This document shows, piece by piece, positions 34,574 through 44,273 of a DNA stretch of 64,000 nucleotides; within the stretch, counting starts at the first letter, position 1; the number at the start of each line of letters is the position of its first letter. Source of the stretch: Chloroflexota bacterium (lineage in GTDB: Bacteria > Chloroflexota > Anaerolineae > UBA7937 > B3-Chlor); assembly GCA_030603665.1 (NCBI GenBank), contig JAUVXJ010000002.1, forward strand, positions 1 to 64,000. Direction: 5' to 3'. The notes beneath the pieces were generated by a model. It did no database searches and had not been told where the DNA came from. It was given only the letters and a program-made list of their open reading frames with translations. The position numbers and the translations under genes are program-made.

Positions 34574-35959
34574 TCACTGTTCGGTTTGCAGGCCGTACTT
34601 CTGTATGCTGTAGTTGAGTTGGTCGCGGCTCACACCCAGCAGCCTAGCGGCCCGGCTCTTGTTGCCCTGAGTTTGAGCTAGCGCCTCCAGGATCATTCGC
34701 TTCTTGAGGCCTGCCACCATGGCCTCCATGTCAACTCCTTCGCTCACTGGAGGAATGGGGACCACGTTGCCTGCGAATGCCATGCTGGGCTCTGCGCTAA
34801 TAATTTCGGCCGGTAGATCGCCCACGTTGATCAGGTCACCGCTACAGAGGATCATGGCTCGCTCTATGACATTGCGCAACTCGCGCACGTTTCCCGGCCA
34901 TTCGTACCGTCTCAGCAATCGCAGGGCATCATCCGCGATTCCCTGCACGTTCTTGAAGGTGGCTTTGTTGAAGTCGGCGATGAATGCAGCTACAAACTTG
35001 TCGATGTCTTCAACACGCACTCGCAGGGGGGGTAGGTCAACCACCACCACGCTCAATCGATAGTACAGATCCTCCCGGAACTCGCCAGACTGTATCGCCT
35101 GACGCAGATCCCGATTAGTCGCCGCGACGACGCGAAGATCTATGGGTATGTCCTTTATCCCCCCTACCCGCCTCACCGTCTCGGTTTCGAGAAAGCGCAG
35201 CAGCTTGGCCTGCAACTCTGGCTTGAGCGTGCTGATTTCATCCAGGAAGAGTGTGCCACCATCCGCCAGCTCTATTAGCCCTGGCTTTGGACGCCTGGCA
35301 TCAGTGAACGCGCCTTCCTCATAACCGAAGAGTTCCGTCTCCACCAGGCTGTCGGGGATAGCCGCACAGTTGATGGGCACGAAACCCTTGTTGGCCCTGG
35401 GGCCCAGTCTGTGCATGGCTTGGGCAACGACTTCTTTGCCCGTTCCGCTCTCCCCCAGGATCAAGACGCTGGCCTTTGTCGGCGCCACTCGCTCAACGAG
35501 ACGCATCACCTCCTGCATCTGCTTGTTATCACCGACGATGAACTGCTGGTCCTTGTCCTGCTGGAGCCGTAGCCTCTGGATTTCCTGGCGCATGGCCCTG
35601 GACTCCAGGGCTTTGGCGGCAGTGATACTGAGTTCCTCCAGGTTGATGGGTTTCTCCAGATAATCGTACGCACCGAGCTTCATCGCTTGCACGGCGCTTT
35701 CTACGCCAGCATGGCCAGTGAGCACGATGACTGGCAAGTTAGAGTCAGCCTTTCGGATCTCGTACAACACGTCAAGCCCATCACCATCGGGCAGTTTCAA
35801 GTCCAGTAAGACCAGGTCTACCTGTTGCCTGGTCACGACATCCAGACCCTCCTCCGCCGTGTGGGTCGCGATGGCCTGGTAGCCTTTCTCCTCCAATGAC
35901 TCCTTGATGAAGTAGCTGAGGGTCTCTTCGTCATCGACTATCAAGATTCTGTCGTTCAT
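34574..35959 (-). CDS. NtrC-type sigma-54-dependent response regulator
   Basis: The 461-residue protein has three domains. The receiver (1-120) has Asp in VLLDLKLPDGDG. The AAA+ sigma-54 activator domain (about 145-375) has Walker A GESGTGKE, the loop EGAFTDA in place of GAFTGA, Walker B GGTLFLDEI, and the R-finger region RLLRRYEWPGNVRELRN. A Fis-type HTH ends it (NKSRAARLLGVSRDQLNYSIQKYGL). It would bind an enhancer and remodel RNA polymerase-sigma54. Its start overlaps the kinase stop by ATGA. Its receiver is strikingly similar to that of the adjoining receiver-kinase, which suggests duplication and cross-talk. Confidence 0.94.
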   Translation of the reverse strand: MNDRILIVDDEETLSYFIKESLEEKGYQAIATHTAEEGLDVVTRQQVDLVLLDLKLPDGDGLDVLYEIRKADSNLPVIVLTGHAGVESAVQAMKLGAYDYLEKPINLEELSITAAKALESRAMRQEIQRLRLQQDKDQQFIVGDNKQMQEVMRLVERVAPTKASVLILGESGTGKEVVAQAMHRLGPRANKGFVPINCAAIPDSLVETELFGYEEGAFTDARRPKPGLIELADGGTLFLDEISTLKPELQAKLLRFLETETVRRVGGIKDIPIDLRVVAATNRDLRQAIQSGEFREDLYYRLSVVVVDLPPLRVRVEDIDKFVAAFIADFNKATFKNVQGIADDALRLLRRYEWPGNVRELRNVIERAMILCSGDLINVGDLPAEIISAEPSMAFAGNVVPIPPVSEGVDMEAMVAGLKKRMILEALAQTQGNKSRAARLLGVSRDQLNYSIQKYGLQTEQ

Positions 35960-38061
35960 GGCCCTCCCCGCCCCGCCAGGGGAAGCCTGACTATGACCTT
36001 CGTTCCCTCCCCCTCCTCGCTCTGCATCCAGATCTCACCACCGTGCCCGTCGATGATCCGTTTCGCAATCACCAATCCCAGTCCGCTGCCTCGTGTCTTC
36101 GTCGTGTAGAAAGGCTCAAAGACCCTCTCTCTGTCTTCCCTTTTGATCGCGACCCCGTTATCCCTAATCTCCACCTCGACGTACGGCGCGTCTCCCCTGC
36201 TGGGACCAGTGACCACAACCTCAAGTTGCCCACCATCCGGCATGGCTTCAATCCCCTTCAGGACAAGCTTCAATAGCGCTTGCTCCAGCCGATCCCTGTC
36301 CCCCCTCACCAGCGGCAGATCAGGGCTGGTGTACTCCCAAATCTGCACACGCTGCGCCTTCGCTTTGTCCTCACACTGCACCAGTACTTCGCCGATGACC
36401 TCGGAGATATCAGTTGGGACCAAGTTCAAGTGTGGAGGCCGGGTCACCATCAGAATATCCTCGATGATCCGGTTTACCCTCTCCCCCTCCTTGAGCATCC
36501 TCTGCAGGTCCCGATATCTGTCGTCTCCCTCCTTGAACTTGGTCAACATGTGTTGAATCCCAGCAACCATACCCGCCAGTGGATTGCGTATTTCGTGAGC
36601 CACGACGCCGGACACCTCTGCCAGTACGGCTAGCCTGCCCAGCCTGCTTCGTTCCTCCTCGTGCTCTTTCGCCCGGCTGAGATCCGTGAGCGTGACGACG
36701 GCGCCGCTCACGGTGCCGCCATCACCCCGCAGAGGGCACACGCCCAGCTGGATAGGCGTCAGCTCCCCACCGCTTTCGCCTACCGCTATCTCCTCCTGAG
36801 AGTAGGCCAGGTCACGCTCAAGACTGTCTTTCACTATGTGAGCGCAGGATCCCAGCAGGTCCTCGATCCCCCTGCCGAGAGCGTCCTCTTCCCGACAATC
36901 CAGCAGTCGTTCTGCCGCTGGATTCACCATCTTCACCGAGCCTTGGCCGTCGATCACCACTACCCCATCGGCAATGCTCTCCAACCACCGCCGCTGACCG
37001 ACCTCGCGATCTGAGAGCCAGTTCACGTGCTCCGTCAGAGAACCCATCCGGCACGCATGGCCGAGAGCCAGCGCCAGACGCTCGCCTACTGTGCGAAGGA
37101 TCTGGATCTCACTCCCGTCATAAGCGCGCCCTTCTCGCCGCCCAAGAAGCATCAGTCCCCGCAACCCAGAGCCGTCGCGGAGGGGTACCAGTGCAGTCGC
37201 AATGCCGCTGCCCAACCTGGCATTGAGTTCATCGACCCAGGGATCTGGACCCGCCTCGCTGAGAGGCAAGGCCGTCTCCCAGCGCGACACAGCCTGGCAC
37301 AGAACCCCATTTACCTGAAGCCTCCGCAGTTGTGGCTCCTCCCAGACCTCAGCTGGGAATCGACGCTGTCCAGCGAATACCAGATCATCATCTTCACTGT
37401 CGCCCACAAAGATGACTACCATCCCCACAGAGGGAAGCTCAAGAAGGCCGTCCATCGCCGCTTCTACCAGCTCGTGCACTGTACAGTGCCGCAACAGACT
37501 GCACGAAATGGCATCCAGGATTGAAGCCTCCTCCAGTCTCCTCTCCAGCTGCCGTAATCTCCTGGACAAAGCTGCCGTCTGTTCGATGCCCAGACCAACC
37601 TCTGCCTCAACCTCGACTCCCGCCTCTAGTTTCTGAGACGCAGCACGCTCAGCCTCTAACTCCGCATCAAGGACCATGGTGGTGGTGCGCTTTCTTGGAG
37701 ACGAATTCAGTACTTCGGCCACACTGCTGCTGAGCTGTGCAAGGTTGATGGGCTTCTCCAGGTAGTCATACGCGCCCAGTTTCATCGCTCGCACTGCGCT
37801 CTCGACGGCCGCGTGTCCCGTCAGGACGATCACCGGCAAGCTGACATCCGCCTTCCTGATCTCGCGCAGCACGTCCAGGCCCTCCCCATCCGGCAGCTTG
37901 AGATCCAGCAGCACAAGGTCCACATCGCGTCTTGCCAGTTGATCCAGACCATCCGCTGCTGTGTGGGCCGTCTCAGCCTCGTAGCCCTTCTCTTCCAGCG
38001 ACTCCTTGAGGAAGTAGCAGAGGGTCTCTTCGTCGTCTATGATCAGGATGCGCCCACTCAT
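35956..38061 (-). CDS. Receiver-GAF-PAS histidine kinase
   Basis: The 701-residue soluble kinase has an N-terminal receiver (Asp in VLLDLKLPDGEG), a coiled coil, a GAF-like domain (about 195-335), a PAS domain (VVIDGQGSVKMVNPAAERLLDC), HisKA with the phospho-His in VVAHEIRNPLAGM, and an HATPase with GSGLGLVIAKRI. It has no TM segment, so it is a cytoplasmic integrator. The N-terminal receiver suggests it takes phosphate from, or is gated by, the membrane kinase encoded just upstream. Start and stop overlap its neighbours (ATGA on both sides), placing it in the rpoN-kinase-kinase-ntrC operon. Confidence 0.93.
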   Translation of the reverse strand: MSGRILIIDDEETLCYFLKESLEEKGYEAETAHTAADGLDQLARRDVDLVLLDLKLPDGEGLDVLREIRKADVSLPVIVLTGHAAVESAVRAMKLGAYDYLEKPINLAQLSSSVAEVLNSSPRKRTTTMVLDAELEAERAASQKLEAGVEVEAEVGLGIEQTAALSRRLRQLERRLEEASILDAISCSLLRHCTVHELVEAAMDGLLELPSVGMVVIFVGDSEDDDLVFAGQRRFPAEVWEEPQLRRLQVNGVLCQAVSRWETALPLSEAGPDPWVDELNARLGSGIATALVPLRDGSGLRGLMLLGRREGRAYDGSEIQILRTVGERLALALGHACRMGSLTEHVNWLSDREVGQRRWLESIADGVVVIDGQGSVKMVNPAAERLLDCREEDALGRGIEDLLGSCAHIVKDSLERDLAYSQEEIAVGESGGELTPIQLGVCPLRGDGGTVSGAVVTLTDLSRAKEHEEERSRLGRLAVLAEVSGVVAHEIRNPLAGMVAGIQHMLTKFKEGDDRYRDLQRMLKEGERVNRIIEDILMVTRPPHLNLVPTDISEVIGEVLVQCEDKAKAQRVQIWEYTSPDLPLVRGDRDRLEQALLKLVLKGIEAMPDGGQLEVVVTGPSRGDAPYVEVEIRDNGVAIKREDRERVFEPFYTTKTRGSGLGLVIAKRIIDGHGGEIWMQSEEGEGTKVIVRLPLAGRGGP

Positions 38062-41012
38062 CGCCCTCCCCCTCTGGCCAGGGGAAGCCGCACCGTGACC
38101 TTTGCCCCTTCCCCCTCCTCGCTTTCAAGCCTGAGCTCACCCTTATGCCCCTCGACGATCCGCTTGGCTATGGGCAGACCAAGTCCCGTCCCTTGCACCT
38201 TGGTCGTATAGAACGGGTCAAGTATCTTGTTCAGGTCCTCTTCCTTGATGCCAACACCATTGTCCTCGATTGCCACTTCGACGTACTCAACATCGCCATC
38301 GCCCCCGCCCTTGCCGCCAATGGGGCCTGTCGCAGCCAGCCGAAGCCGTCCTCCGTTAGGCATAGCCTCTATGGCGTTCGCCACCAGGTTCAAGAAAGCC
38401 TGTTCCAATCGCATCTTGTCTCCCCTCACCTCCGGGAGGCCAGGGGCATAGTCGGTCAAGATCTCCACGCCCTGTGCCGAGGCCTGCTGCTCCGAGTGGC
38501 CAACAACCTCATCGAGCACTTCTGAGACGTGACAAGGCGCCAGATTCAACTGTGGAGGCCGCGAGGTCATCAATATGTCATCTATGGTGCGACTTACCCT
38601 CTCCCCCTCCTTCTGAATCCGCCTTAGGGCCCCATGTCTGTCATCGGTCTCATCGAATTTGGTGAGCAGATGCTGGATACCGGCGGCCATGCCCGCCAAC
38701 GGGTTCCGTATCTGGTGTGCCATCACCGCCGACATCTCTCCCAGCGCCGCCAGCCTCTCGAGCCTGATTCTCTCCTCCTCAAGTTCCTTCTCCCTGCTCA
38801 GGTCCCGGAGCATGACCACCGCGCCGTTTACCGCGCCACCCTCGCCTCGCAGCGGAGAGACGCTCATACCAAGAGGCAGGGTTTCTCCTCCTTCCCTTCT
38901 CATGTGAATCTCTTGCCCGGGATACGCCAGCTGTCTCTCCATGCTGTCCCTCACTATCCTGGCGCCCCTCCCAAGCAACTCCTCAACCGAGCTGTCTAGA
39001 ACCTCCCCCTCTCGGCACCCCAGCAGGCTCTCTCCAGCCCGGTTCACGAGCCTTACTTTGTCATCCCGGTCGACCACGACCAACCCGTTGGTCATGTCCT
39101 GAAGGACGCTCTCGCTGAAGCGTCGCATGGCCCCCATCTCACCAACGGTGCGTTGCAGGCGATGGATCAACTGCGCGTTCTCGATGGCCACCCCTATCTG
39201 ATTTCCCACCGTAGTGAGCAGTGCAATGTCCTCGTCCGTGAACCTGCGTCGCTCCCGCCCATAGATGCTCATCACACCGTACACGTGATCCCTCGACGCC
39301 AAGGGAACGCCAACGCGAGTGCCCGCTTCCTGTCCCGCTGACCCTGTCTGCGACCCGACGCGCGGGGCCAGATCGGAAGACACGAGGACTCGCCCGGCTT
39401 GAGCCACCTCGTCGGCTAGCCTACGAGGCCCATCCGGCCAGCCCAACTCTTTCATCAACTCCGTGGTAAGCCCTTGCTTCACGATGGGAGTCATGGCCAT
39501 CTCACCATCACAGCTTCCACTCAAGTAGACGAGGCCGATGTCCGTCCGCGTCAAGTCGAGGACCTTGCCCAACACCTCTTCAAGCATCTCCTCGGTGTCC
39601 AGTGAGCGGCTCACGGTGTTCGCTATGGCATTGACAGAGGAGAGATACGCGGTCCTTTGCTGTACCTGTCCCCGCCACCTCTCCCGCTCTCGCACGTCCC
39701 GTGCCATGCACTGGACGATTCTCCTGCCCTCCTGGGACAGCGCGTGGGCGCTGAGGCGCACTGGTACCTCGTCCCCAAGCCTGTCAATCAGCGACACTCC
39801 ATCCAAGGTCCCCACACCGTCTCGAAATGCGCTCTGGATACAAGCTTTCACCGTTTGCCTCTGCGCTGGGTCCACGATATCTGTAAGACTCATCCTCAGC
39901 AGACTATCCTTGGGGTACCCAGTGAGGGACTCTACCCTGTTGTTCACTTCCAGGAGACTCATGTCCCCGCTTACCGTGAAGACGGCCTCGTCCGTTCCCT
40001 CGACAAGCGTCTTGTACCTGTCTTTGGAATCCTCCAGACTCGCGCTGCTCTCTTCGGCACGCCGTCGCATTCTCGCCAGCAAGTAGGCCCCATTCCCCAA
40101 GAACAACCCCAGCACGACCACCACCAGAGCAGCGGTGATCATGGAACCGCTTGAACTCGACGCGGAGGCGCTCAACGGCACACCGAACCAGGCCCGGTCG
40201 ACTTGCCGCTTGAGTCCCAGGGCCTCTACGGAGGCCAGTCCATGATTCAGAACCTCCAACTGCAGGTCGCTGTCCTTGGGAAGCGCGAAAGCATAGTTCA
40301 CGGCCTCCTGAGGCAGGCCCACGACTTTGATCTCGCTTTCCAGAGTGGACTCCTGCACTGAGTGCAAACCGGCAATCTCATCCGCCACCAGGGCGACAAC
40401 TTGCCCCTCGGCCACAGCTCGTAGCCCCTCCTGAGCTGTCTGCACCACGATGGGTGAGATCTCAGGTTGCTCCTCAAGAATCCGCTGGGCTGCGGTGTCG
40501 GCTTGCACCGCCACCTGACGTCTCCTGAGATCCTCAAGCCGGGCCACGTCGAACCTGTCCGAACGCACGAAGATGGCCAGTGCACTGCTAGCGTAGGGCT
40601 CAGTGAACTCGTACTGGTCGCCGATCTCCGCAGTTCGCACCATGCCTGCCACGGCGTCGACTTCCCCGTTGGCCATGGCGACCAAGGCTTCCTCCCGGCT
40701 CATGGGACGGACGTCTATCCCCACCCCTAGCACCGGTCCAAGGATCTCCGCCAGGTCCACCTCATACCCCCGGTACTCGCCATCGTCGTCGGAGAACCCA
40801 AACGGCGCCTCATCCCATCGACCGGCAAACCGCAACTGGCCTTTCTCTGCCAACCAGGCCTGCTCAGTCTCACCAAGGGGCCTCACTCCAGCCGGCGCGC
40901 CAGCCCGGCGGAGCACGTACGTTGCCAGGATAGCGATCAATGCTAAGCCCAGCAAACACGCGGCCAGAATGGCGTACTTGTTCCGGACCCTCAACCAACT
41001 GATGATGGACAT
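38058..41012 (-). CDS. Membrane sensor histidine kinase with periplasmic SBP3-type solute-binding domain
   Basis: The 984-residue kinase has TM1 (ILAACLLGLALIAILATYV), an extracytoplasmic bacterial-SBP-3 domain (about 45-275: LRFAGRWDEAPFGF, YRGYEVDLAEILGPVLG, NGEVDAVAGMVRTAEI), TM2 (MITAALVVVVLGLFLGNGAYLL), PAS, GAF, PAS, HisKA (AVMAHQIRNPLAG) and HATPase (GTGLGLPIAKRI). SBP3 sensor domains usually bind amino acids or other small polar solutes, so the trigger may be a solute; the ligand is not readable. The start follows the rpoN stop by one base, with GAGGTGAG as ribosome site inside the rpoN end. Confidence 0.93.
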   Translation of the reverse strand: MSIISWLRVRNKYAILAACLLGLALIAILATYVLRRAGAPAGVRPLGETEQAWLAEKGQLRFAGRWDEAPFGFSDDDGEYRGYEVDLAEILGPVLGVGIDVRPMSREEALVAMANGEVDAVAGMVRTAEIGDQYEFTEPYASSALAIFVRSDRFDVARLEDLRRRQVAVQADTAAQRILEEQPEISPIVVQTAQEGLRAVAEGQVVALVADEIAGLHSVQESTLESEIKVVGLPQEAVNYAFALPKDSDLQLEVLNHGLASVEALGLKRQVDRAWFGVPLSASASSSSGSMITAALVVVVLGLFLGNGAYLLARMRRRAEESSASLEDSKDRYKTLVEGTDEAVFTVSGDMSLLEVNNRVESLTGYPKDSLLRMSLTDIVDPAQRQTVKACIQSAFRDGVGTLDGVSLIDRLGDEVPVRLSAHALSQEGRRIVQCMARDVRERERWRGQVQQRTAYLSSVNAIANTVSRSLDTEEMLEEVLGKVLDLTRTDIGLVYLSGSCDGEMAMTPIVKQGLTTELMKELGWPDGPRRLADEVAQAGRVLVSSDLAPRVGSQTGSAGQEAGTRVGVPLASRDHVYGVMSIYGRERRRFTDEDIALLTTVGNQIGVAIENAQLIHRLQRTVGEMGAMRRFSESVLQDMTNGLVVVDRDDKVRLVNRAGESLLGCREGEVLDSSVEELLGRGARIVRDSMERQLAYPGQEIHMRREGGETLPLGMSVSPLRGEGGAVNGAVVMLRDLSREKELEEERIRLERLAALGEMSAVMAHQIRNPLAGMAAGIQHLLTKFDETDDRHGALRRIQKEGERVSRTIDDILMTSRPPQLNLAPCHVSEVLDEVVGHSEQQASAQGVEILTDYAPGLPEVRGDKMRLEQAFLNLVANAIEAMPNGGRLRLAATGPIGGKGGGDGDVEYVEVAIEDNGVGIKEEDLNKILDPFYTTKVQGTGLGLPIAKRIVEGHKGELRLESEEGEGAKVTVRLPLARGGGR

Positions 41013-41013
41013 C

Positions 41014-42471
41014 TCACCTCAGTTCTGATGGCAGAATCCCCAGCGCCTGCCGGTATTTGGCGACGGTGCGCCTGGCCACGGAGATGCCAGTCTCGGCAAG
41101 CAGCCCCACCAACTCCCCATCGGTAAGCGGATGGCTCTCGTGCGAGACCCACTCCTTGATCAACGACTTGGCCCTGAGTGACCCGTCGAAGAAATCAGCG
41201 AGAGCCACGATACGCCCTCCCGGTAGAAGAGCGTACTTGGAGGCCACAGCCCTACTCACCGTCGATTCGTGCAGACCCAGCTCTTCCGCCAGCTGTGCCC
41301 GCGTCAAAGGGCGCAGATGCCTCTCGCCTTCGAGCAGGAACTCCCTCTGATGCTCGACCAACTGCTCCACCACCCTATGCAGTGTCTGCCACCTCTCGTG
41401 CCACGCCGAGATGAAGAGTCGCCCCCCCTCAACGCAGTGGCGAACATGCTCGTACGCCTCGGCATCCTCCACGGTTGCGCGAGCCTCCAGTGTTTCTGAC
41501 ACGGTTTGATAGCCTCGGTCCAAGGCAAGGCGATATCGCTTCTCCTCGGGAAACTGTATGACGCACTCCTCCTCCCCCTCCGGACCGCGCAGTGTAATGA
41601 TCACATCAGGCCGAAGGTAGGCAGCATCAACTGGTTGCTGAGCAGATGTGTTTGACTGGATGCACGCGTGGATCGGATAGGGGTCTAGATTGGCCTTGAT
41701 GAAGTCTCTGGCACGGCCGACATCCTCCTCTGCGATCTGCAACCTTCCCGCTATCTTCCCCAGCTTGCCCTTGCACAGCGAAACCCAGTGATCCTGAATG
41801 AGATGTCGGCTCAATTCCACCAACTCCCAGTCGCCATCAAGGGCATCTAGTTGGAGCAACAGGCACTCCTCGACAGTTCTCGAGGCGATGCCCACCGGGT
41901 CCTGTCGCTGAATTGCGGAAAGCACAGCCTCCACGCGGCTGACCCGGACGTCGACTGCCGCAGCAATGCTGTCAGTCTCGCAGTCGAGTAGGCCGCGGCG
42001 GTCCAGGTTCTCCAGCAGGAGCGAGGCAATCTCCAGTTCGATGCCCGACAATTGGGGTGAGAGTTGCCAGAGCAGATGCTCTCGGAAGGACCAAGGCGCT
42101 GCCACAGTGGAGAAGGGATCCCGGTCGTCCTCGGTCCAATCCGCTGCTCCCCCGTAGGTATCCTCCTCATCGAAAGCGCGCTGCACCGTTCGCTCAGTCC
42201 CGCCCCGGCATTGAGGACAAGGATTACCAGACAAGACCGAGCCACAGATCTCGCAGTATCCAGCCTCAGTCACCTCAAGCGCGGGGTTTTCGGCCAACTC
42301 CGTCTGAATGGCCTGTTCCAGTTCGACCGAGGCCAGCTCCAACAAGCCGCTGCGGACCACCGTCTTGGGAGTGGTCTTGGGCTTGGGCACCGGTGCACCT
42401 GTTACTCGCAGGTCCACTTCCCCCCCCCCCGGATGGCGAGCCTCACCAGGCGACTCCGCAAGATCACACAC
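41014..42471 (-). CDS. rpoN: RNA polymerase sigma-54 factor (RpoN) with inserted zinc ribbon
   Basis: The 485-residue protein has the RpoN layout: region I (TPKTVVRSGLLELASVELEQ, then ELAENPALE), core-binding domain, an HTH (RAQLAEELGLHESTVSRAVASKY) and the RpoN box (ARRTVAKYRQALGI) that reads the -24 element. Between region I and the core domain is an extra zinc-ribbon-like CEICGSVLSGNPCPQC (Cys73, 76, 85, 88). The start is uncertain: GTG 42471 has a poor ribosome site, whereas GTG 42417 follows a run of 11 G on the coding strand. It heads the sensor-kinase/NtrC operon, so it is likely dedicated to nearby sigma-54 promoters. Confidence 0.93.
   Translation of the reverse strand: MCDLAESPGEARHPGGGEVDLRVTGAPVPKPKTTPKTVVRSGLLELASVELEQAIQTELAENPALEVTEAGYCEICGSVLSGNPCPQCRGGTERTVQRAFDEEDTYGGAADWTEDDRDPFSTVAAPWSFREHLLWQLSPQLSGIELEIASLLLENLDRRGLLDCETDSIAAAVDVRVSRVEAVLSAIQRQDPVGIASRTVEECLLLQLDALDGDWELVELSRHLIQDHWVSLCKGKLGKIAGRLQIAEEDVGRARDFIKANLDPYPIHACIQSNTSAQQPVDAAYLRPDVIITLRGPEGEEECVIQFPEEKRYRLALDRGYQTVSETLEARATVEDAEAYEHVRHCVEGGRLFISAWHERWQTLHRVVEQLVEHQREFLLEGERHLRPLTRAQLAEELGLHESTVSRAVASKYALLPGGRIVALADFFDGSLRAKSLIKEWVSHESHPLTDGELVGLLAETGISVARRTVAKYRQALGILPSELR
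42420..42430 (-). repeat. G11 homopolymer tract at the rpoN 5' end
   Basis: Eleven consecutive C on the plus strand (G on the coding strand) lie just before the GTG at 42417. Depending on the true start, the tract is either the ribosome-binding segment or in-frame Gly codons. Such tracts are prone to slippage. Confidence 0.7.
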
Positions 42472-42915
42472 CCTTCACCCAGACTTTGCTGTAGATGCGA
42501 AGTCTTGCACGCTCTTCGCCGGTGGCGCCAAAGGCGACTCACCAATCTCTGGCGAAAAAGTACGCGATGTCCTCGTTCAGACTGCTCAATTCACTTATAT
42601 CACAGATCACACAAAGTTGTCAAGTGCGCATAAATCAGCAGTAGAGGTCATCGCAACGGCTGGGGCAACACACCGAGAGTGCGTGCGAAACAGCCACAGA
42701 GGACTTCATGCACCGCGGGGGGAGGATCCGCGCCGACGACGAATAGCTGGAGGCCAGTACAACGCAAGCAAACCCCTGTCAAGACTGCGGAAACAATCGG
42801 TCGATGCCCGCTCTAGCCACCCGGCACGGATACATCATCTCTGCCCGCCACCAGAGGCCTACACAACAGGCAAGGCTACTGTACCGCCACCAGATATCAC
42901 GTCCGTTCAGCCAGC
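42472..42915. other. Intergenic region with rpoN promoter
   Basis: About 440 bp without a convincing gene. The only clear signal is the sigma-70 promoter facing rpoN (next entry). Open frames here are on the wrong strand or lack ribosome sites. Confidence 0.5.
42594..42623 (-). promoter_or_regulatory. Sigma-70 promoter of the rpoN-kinase operon
   Basis: On the minus strand TTGACA (42618-42623) and TATAAG (42594-42599) are 18 bp apart; ATATAA with a 17-bp spacer overlaps. It lies 120-180 bp upstream of the possible rpoN starts, so the regulator operon is probably expressed by the housekeeping sigma factor. Confidence 0.7.
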
Positions 42916-44013
42916 TCAACCCGGCAGGTTCACTCTGTTCAGTTTCTCGTGGCCAGTACTCGTGACCACATACGTGTAGCCCATGGCGAAGCCCTCCGCC
43001 AGGGATTCCACCAACAGACCAGGGTGCAGCGTCAGCGTCGTTCCGGGCTCGAGGACCATCGCGTTGGACTGATCCACACCCCAGAAATCGATGACGTCCA
43101 GGCCGATCGCATGACCGCAACGCCAAGGAGCCACATATCCCGCCTCTTCAATAGGTTCTATCATCGCCTGGTGCAGATCGGATACCTTGGTCCCAGGGCG
43201 CAGCAGGCTGGCGGCTCGGTCGAGGGCCTCCTGCCAGACCGGTATCATCGCACGTATTCCGGCAGGAAACTCGCCCACAGGCACGGTAACCGGCAACTGG
43301 GTGAAGTATCCTTCATAGGCCGGCGTAATCTCGAGAGACAGCGTGCCATCGGCGTCGAGTTTGTTGCCGATGGGATAGAAGAGGTTGAGCCTGGTCCCGT
43401 CCGTGTTGATCAATTCCATGGAGTACTCGCAACCACGCTGGTGTATGATCCTCCTGACCTCACCGTATATCTCGTAGTCGCACACGCCGGGACGGACCAG
43501 ATCCGTGAGCGAATCGAATACGGCGTCAGCGACCGAGGCCGAGACGCGCATCTTCTCTATCTCTTCCGGGCTCTTGACGGTCCGCAATTGCCTGAAGATC
43601 CAGGTCGCGTCGACTAGTCTGTCCGTGAAGAGTTCTCTCAATGCCAGGTACAGAGGGACCGAGATATCGGCCAGGCCGACGATGCCGGTGTTGTTCCCAC
43701 CGTCAAGTGCCGCCACCAAACCCTGGACCTCCGCAAGCGGGTCGGAGGTCAGCGCGTACTCCAGCTCCCAGTCTCGCTCTCGAAGTGTGGCCAGGAATGG
43801 CGTGTTCCGCGCAATGAAGATGGGACTGCCCTCCAAGGGGAAAACGCAGTACTGCGGCCCAATGATGGGGCCATAGCCTGCGACATACCGGATGTTTCCC
43901 CTGCTCATGTGGTCGCCACGGCCGGCGATCACCAGGCTGTCCAGGCCGCTCTCACCCATCAGCTGACGTATGGCAGTGAAGCGGCGCACACGCTCTCCCC
44001 TAGACACCGTCAT
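42916..44013 (-). CDS. M24-fold (creatinase/prolidase-like) protein without metal ligands
   Basis: The 365-residue protein has a creatinase-type N-terminal domain and a pita-bread M24 domain. Of the five residues that bind two metals in M24 peptidases, the two Asp are Glu and Gln (SLEITPAYEGYFTQ), the His is kept (CGHAIGL), and the two Glu are His (TLHPG) and Gly (FAMGYTY). It therefore probably acts without metal, as creatinase does, or is a non-peptidase. The two other M24 genes of this operon keep all five ligands. ATG 44013 follows AGGAG; the longer upstream frame lacks domain similarity. Confidence 0.8.
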   Translation of the reverse strand: MTVSRGERVRRFTAIRQLMGESGLDSLVIAGRGDHMSRGNIRYVAGYGPIIGPQYCVFPLEGSPIFIARNTPFLATLRERDWELEYALTSDPLAEVQGLVAALDGGNNTGIVGLADISVPLYLALRELFTDRLVDATWIFRQLRTVKSPEEIEKMRVSASVADAVFDSLTDLVRPGVCDYEIYGEVRRIIHQRGCEYSMELINTDGTRLNLFYPIGNKLDADGTLSLEITPAYEGYFTQLPVTVPVGEFPAGIRAMIPVWQEALDRAASLLRPGTKVSDLHQAMIEPIEEAGYVAPWRCGHAIGLDVIDFWGVDQSNAMVLEPGTTLTLHPGLLVESLAEGFAMGYTYVVTSTGHEKLNRVNLPG

Positions 44014-44273
44014 CTCATTACTCCTATCTGCAGGAACAGCATCGCGTCCTGCCGTGGGGCACGCGGCAGCTCCGGTCCCTGCGGCTCTCGACGCCGTCAG
44101 GGTTCCATCAACTGCAGCGCGCCTCAGCGCTCGCTGTGCGACAGAGGCAGCCACCAGCATATACGCCACCGGCTCGCGCCCCGGCAGTATCCTTTCACTC
44201 CACCTGTCGATTGTACATGCGACCAGGCGACGTCGCACTGACGGCCCTGTTGCGGTTGCAGCACGCGTGACCT

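Noticed and set aside
44013-44238. N-terminal extension of the first M24 protein (about 75 codons)
   Set aside because: The stretch has no domain similarity and no ribosome site, whereas ATG 44013 has AGGAG in front.
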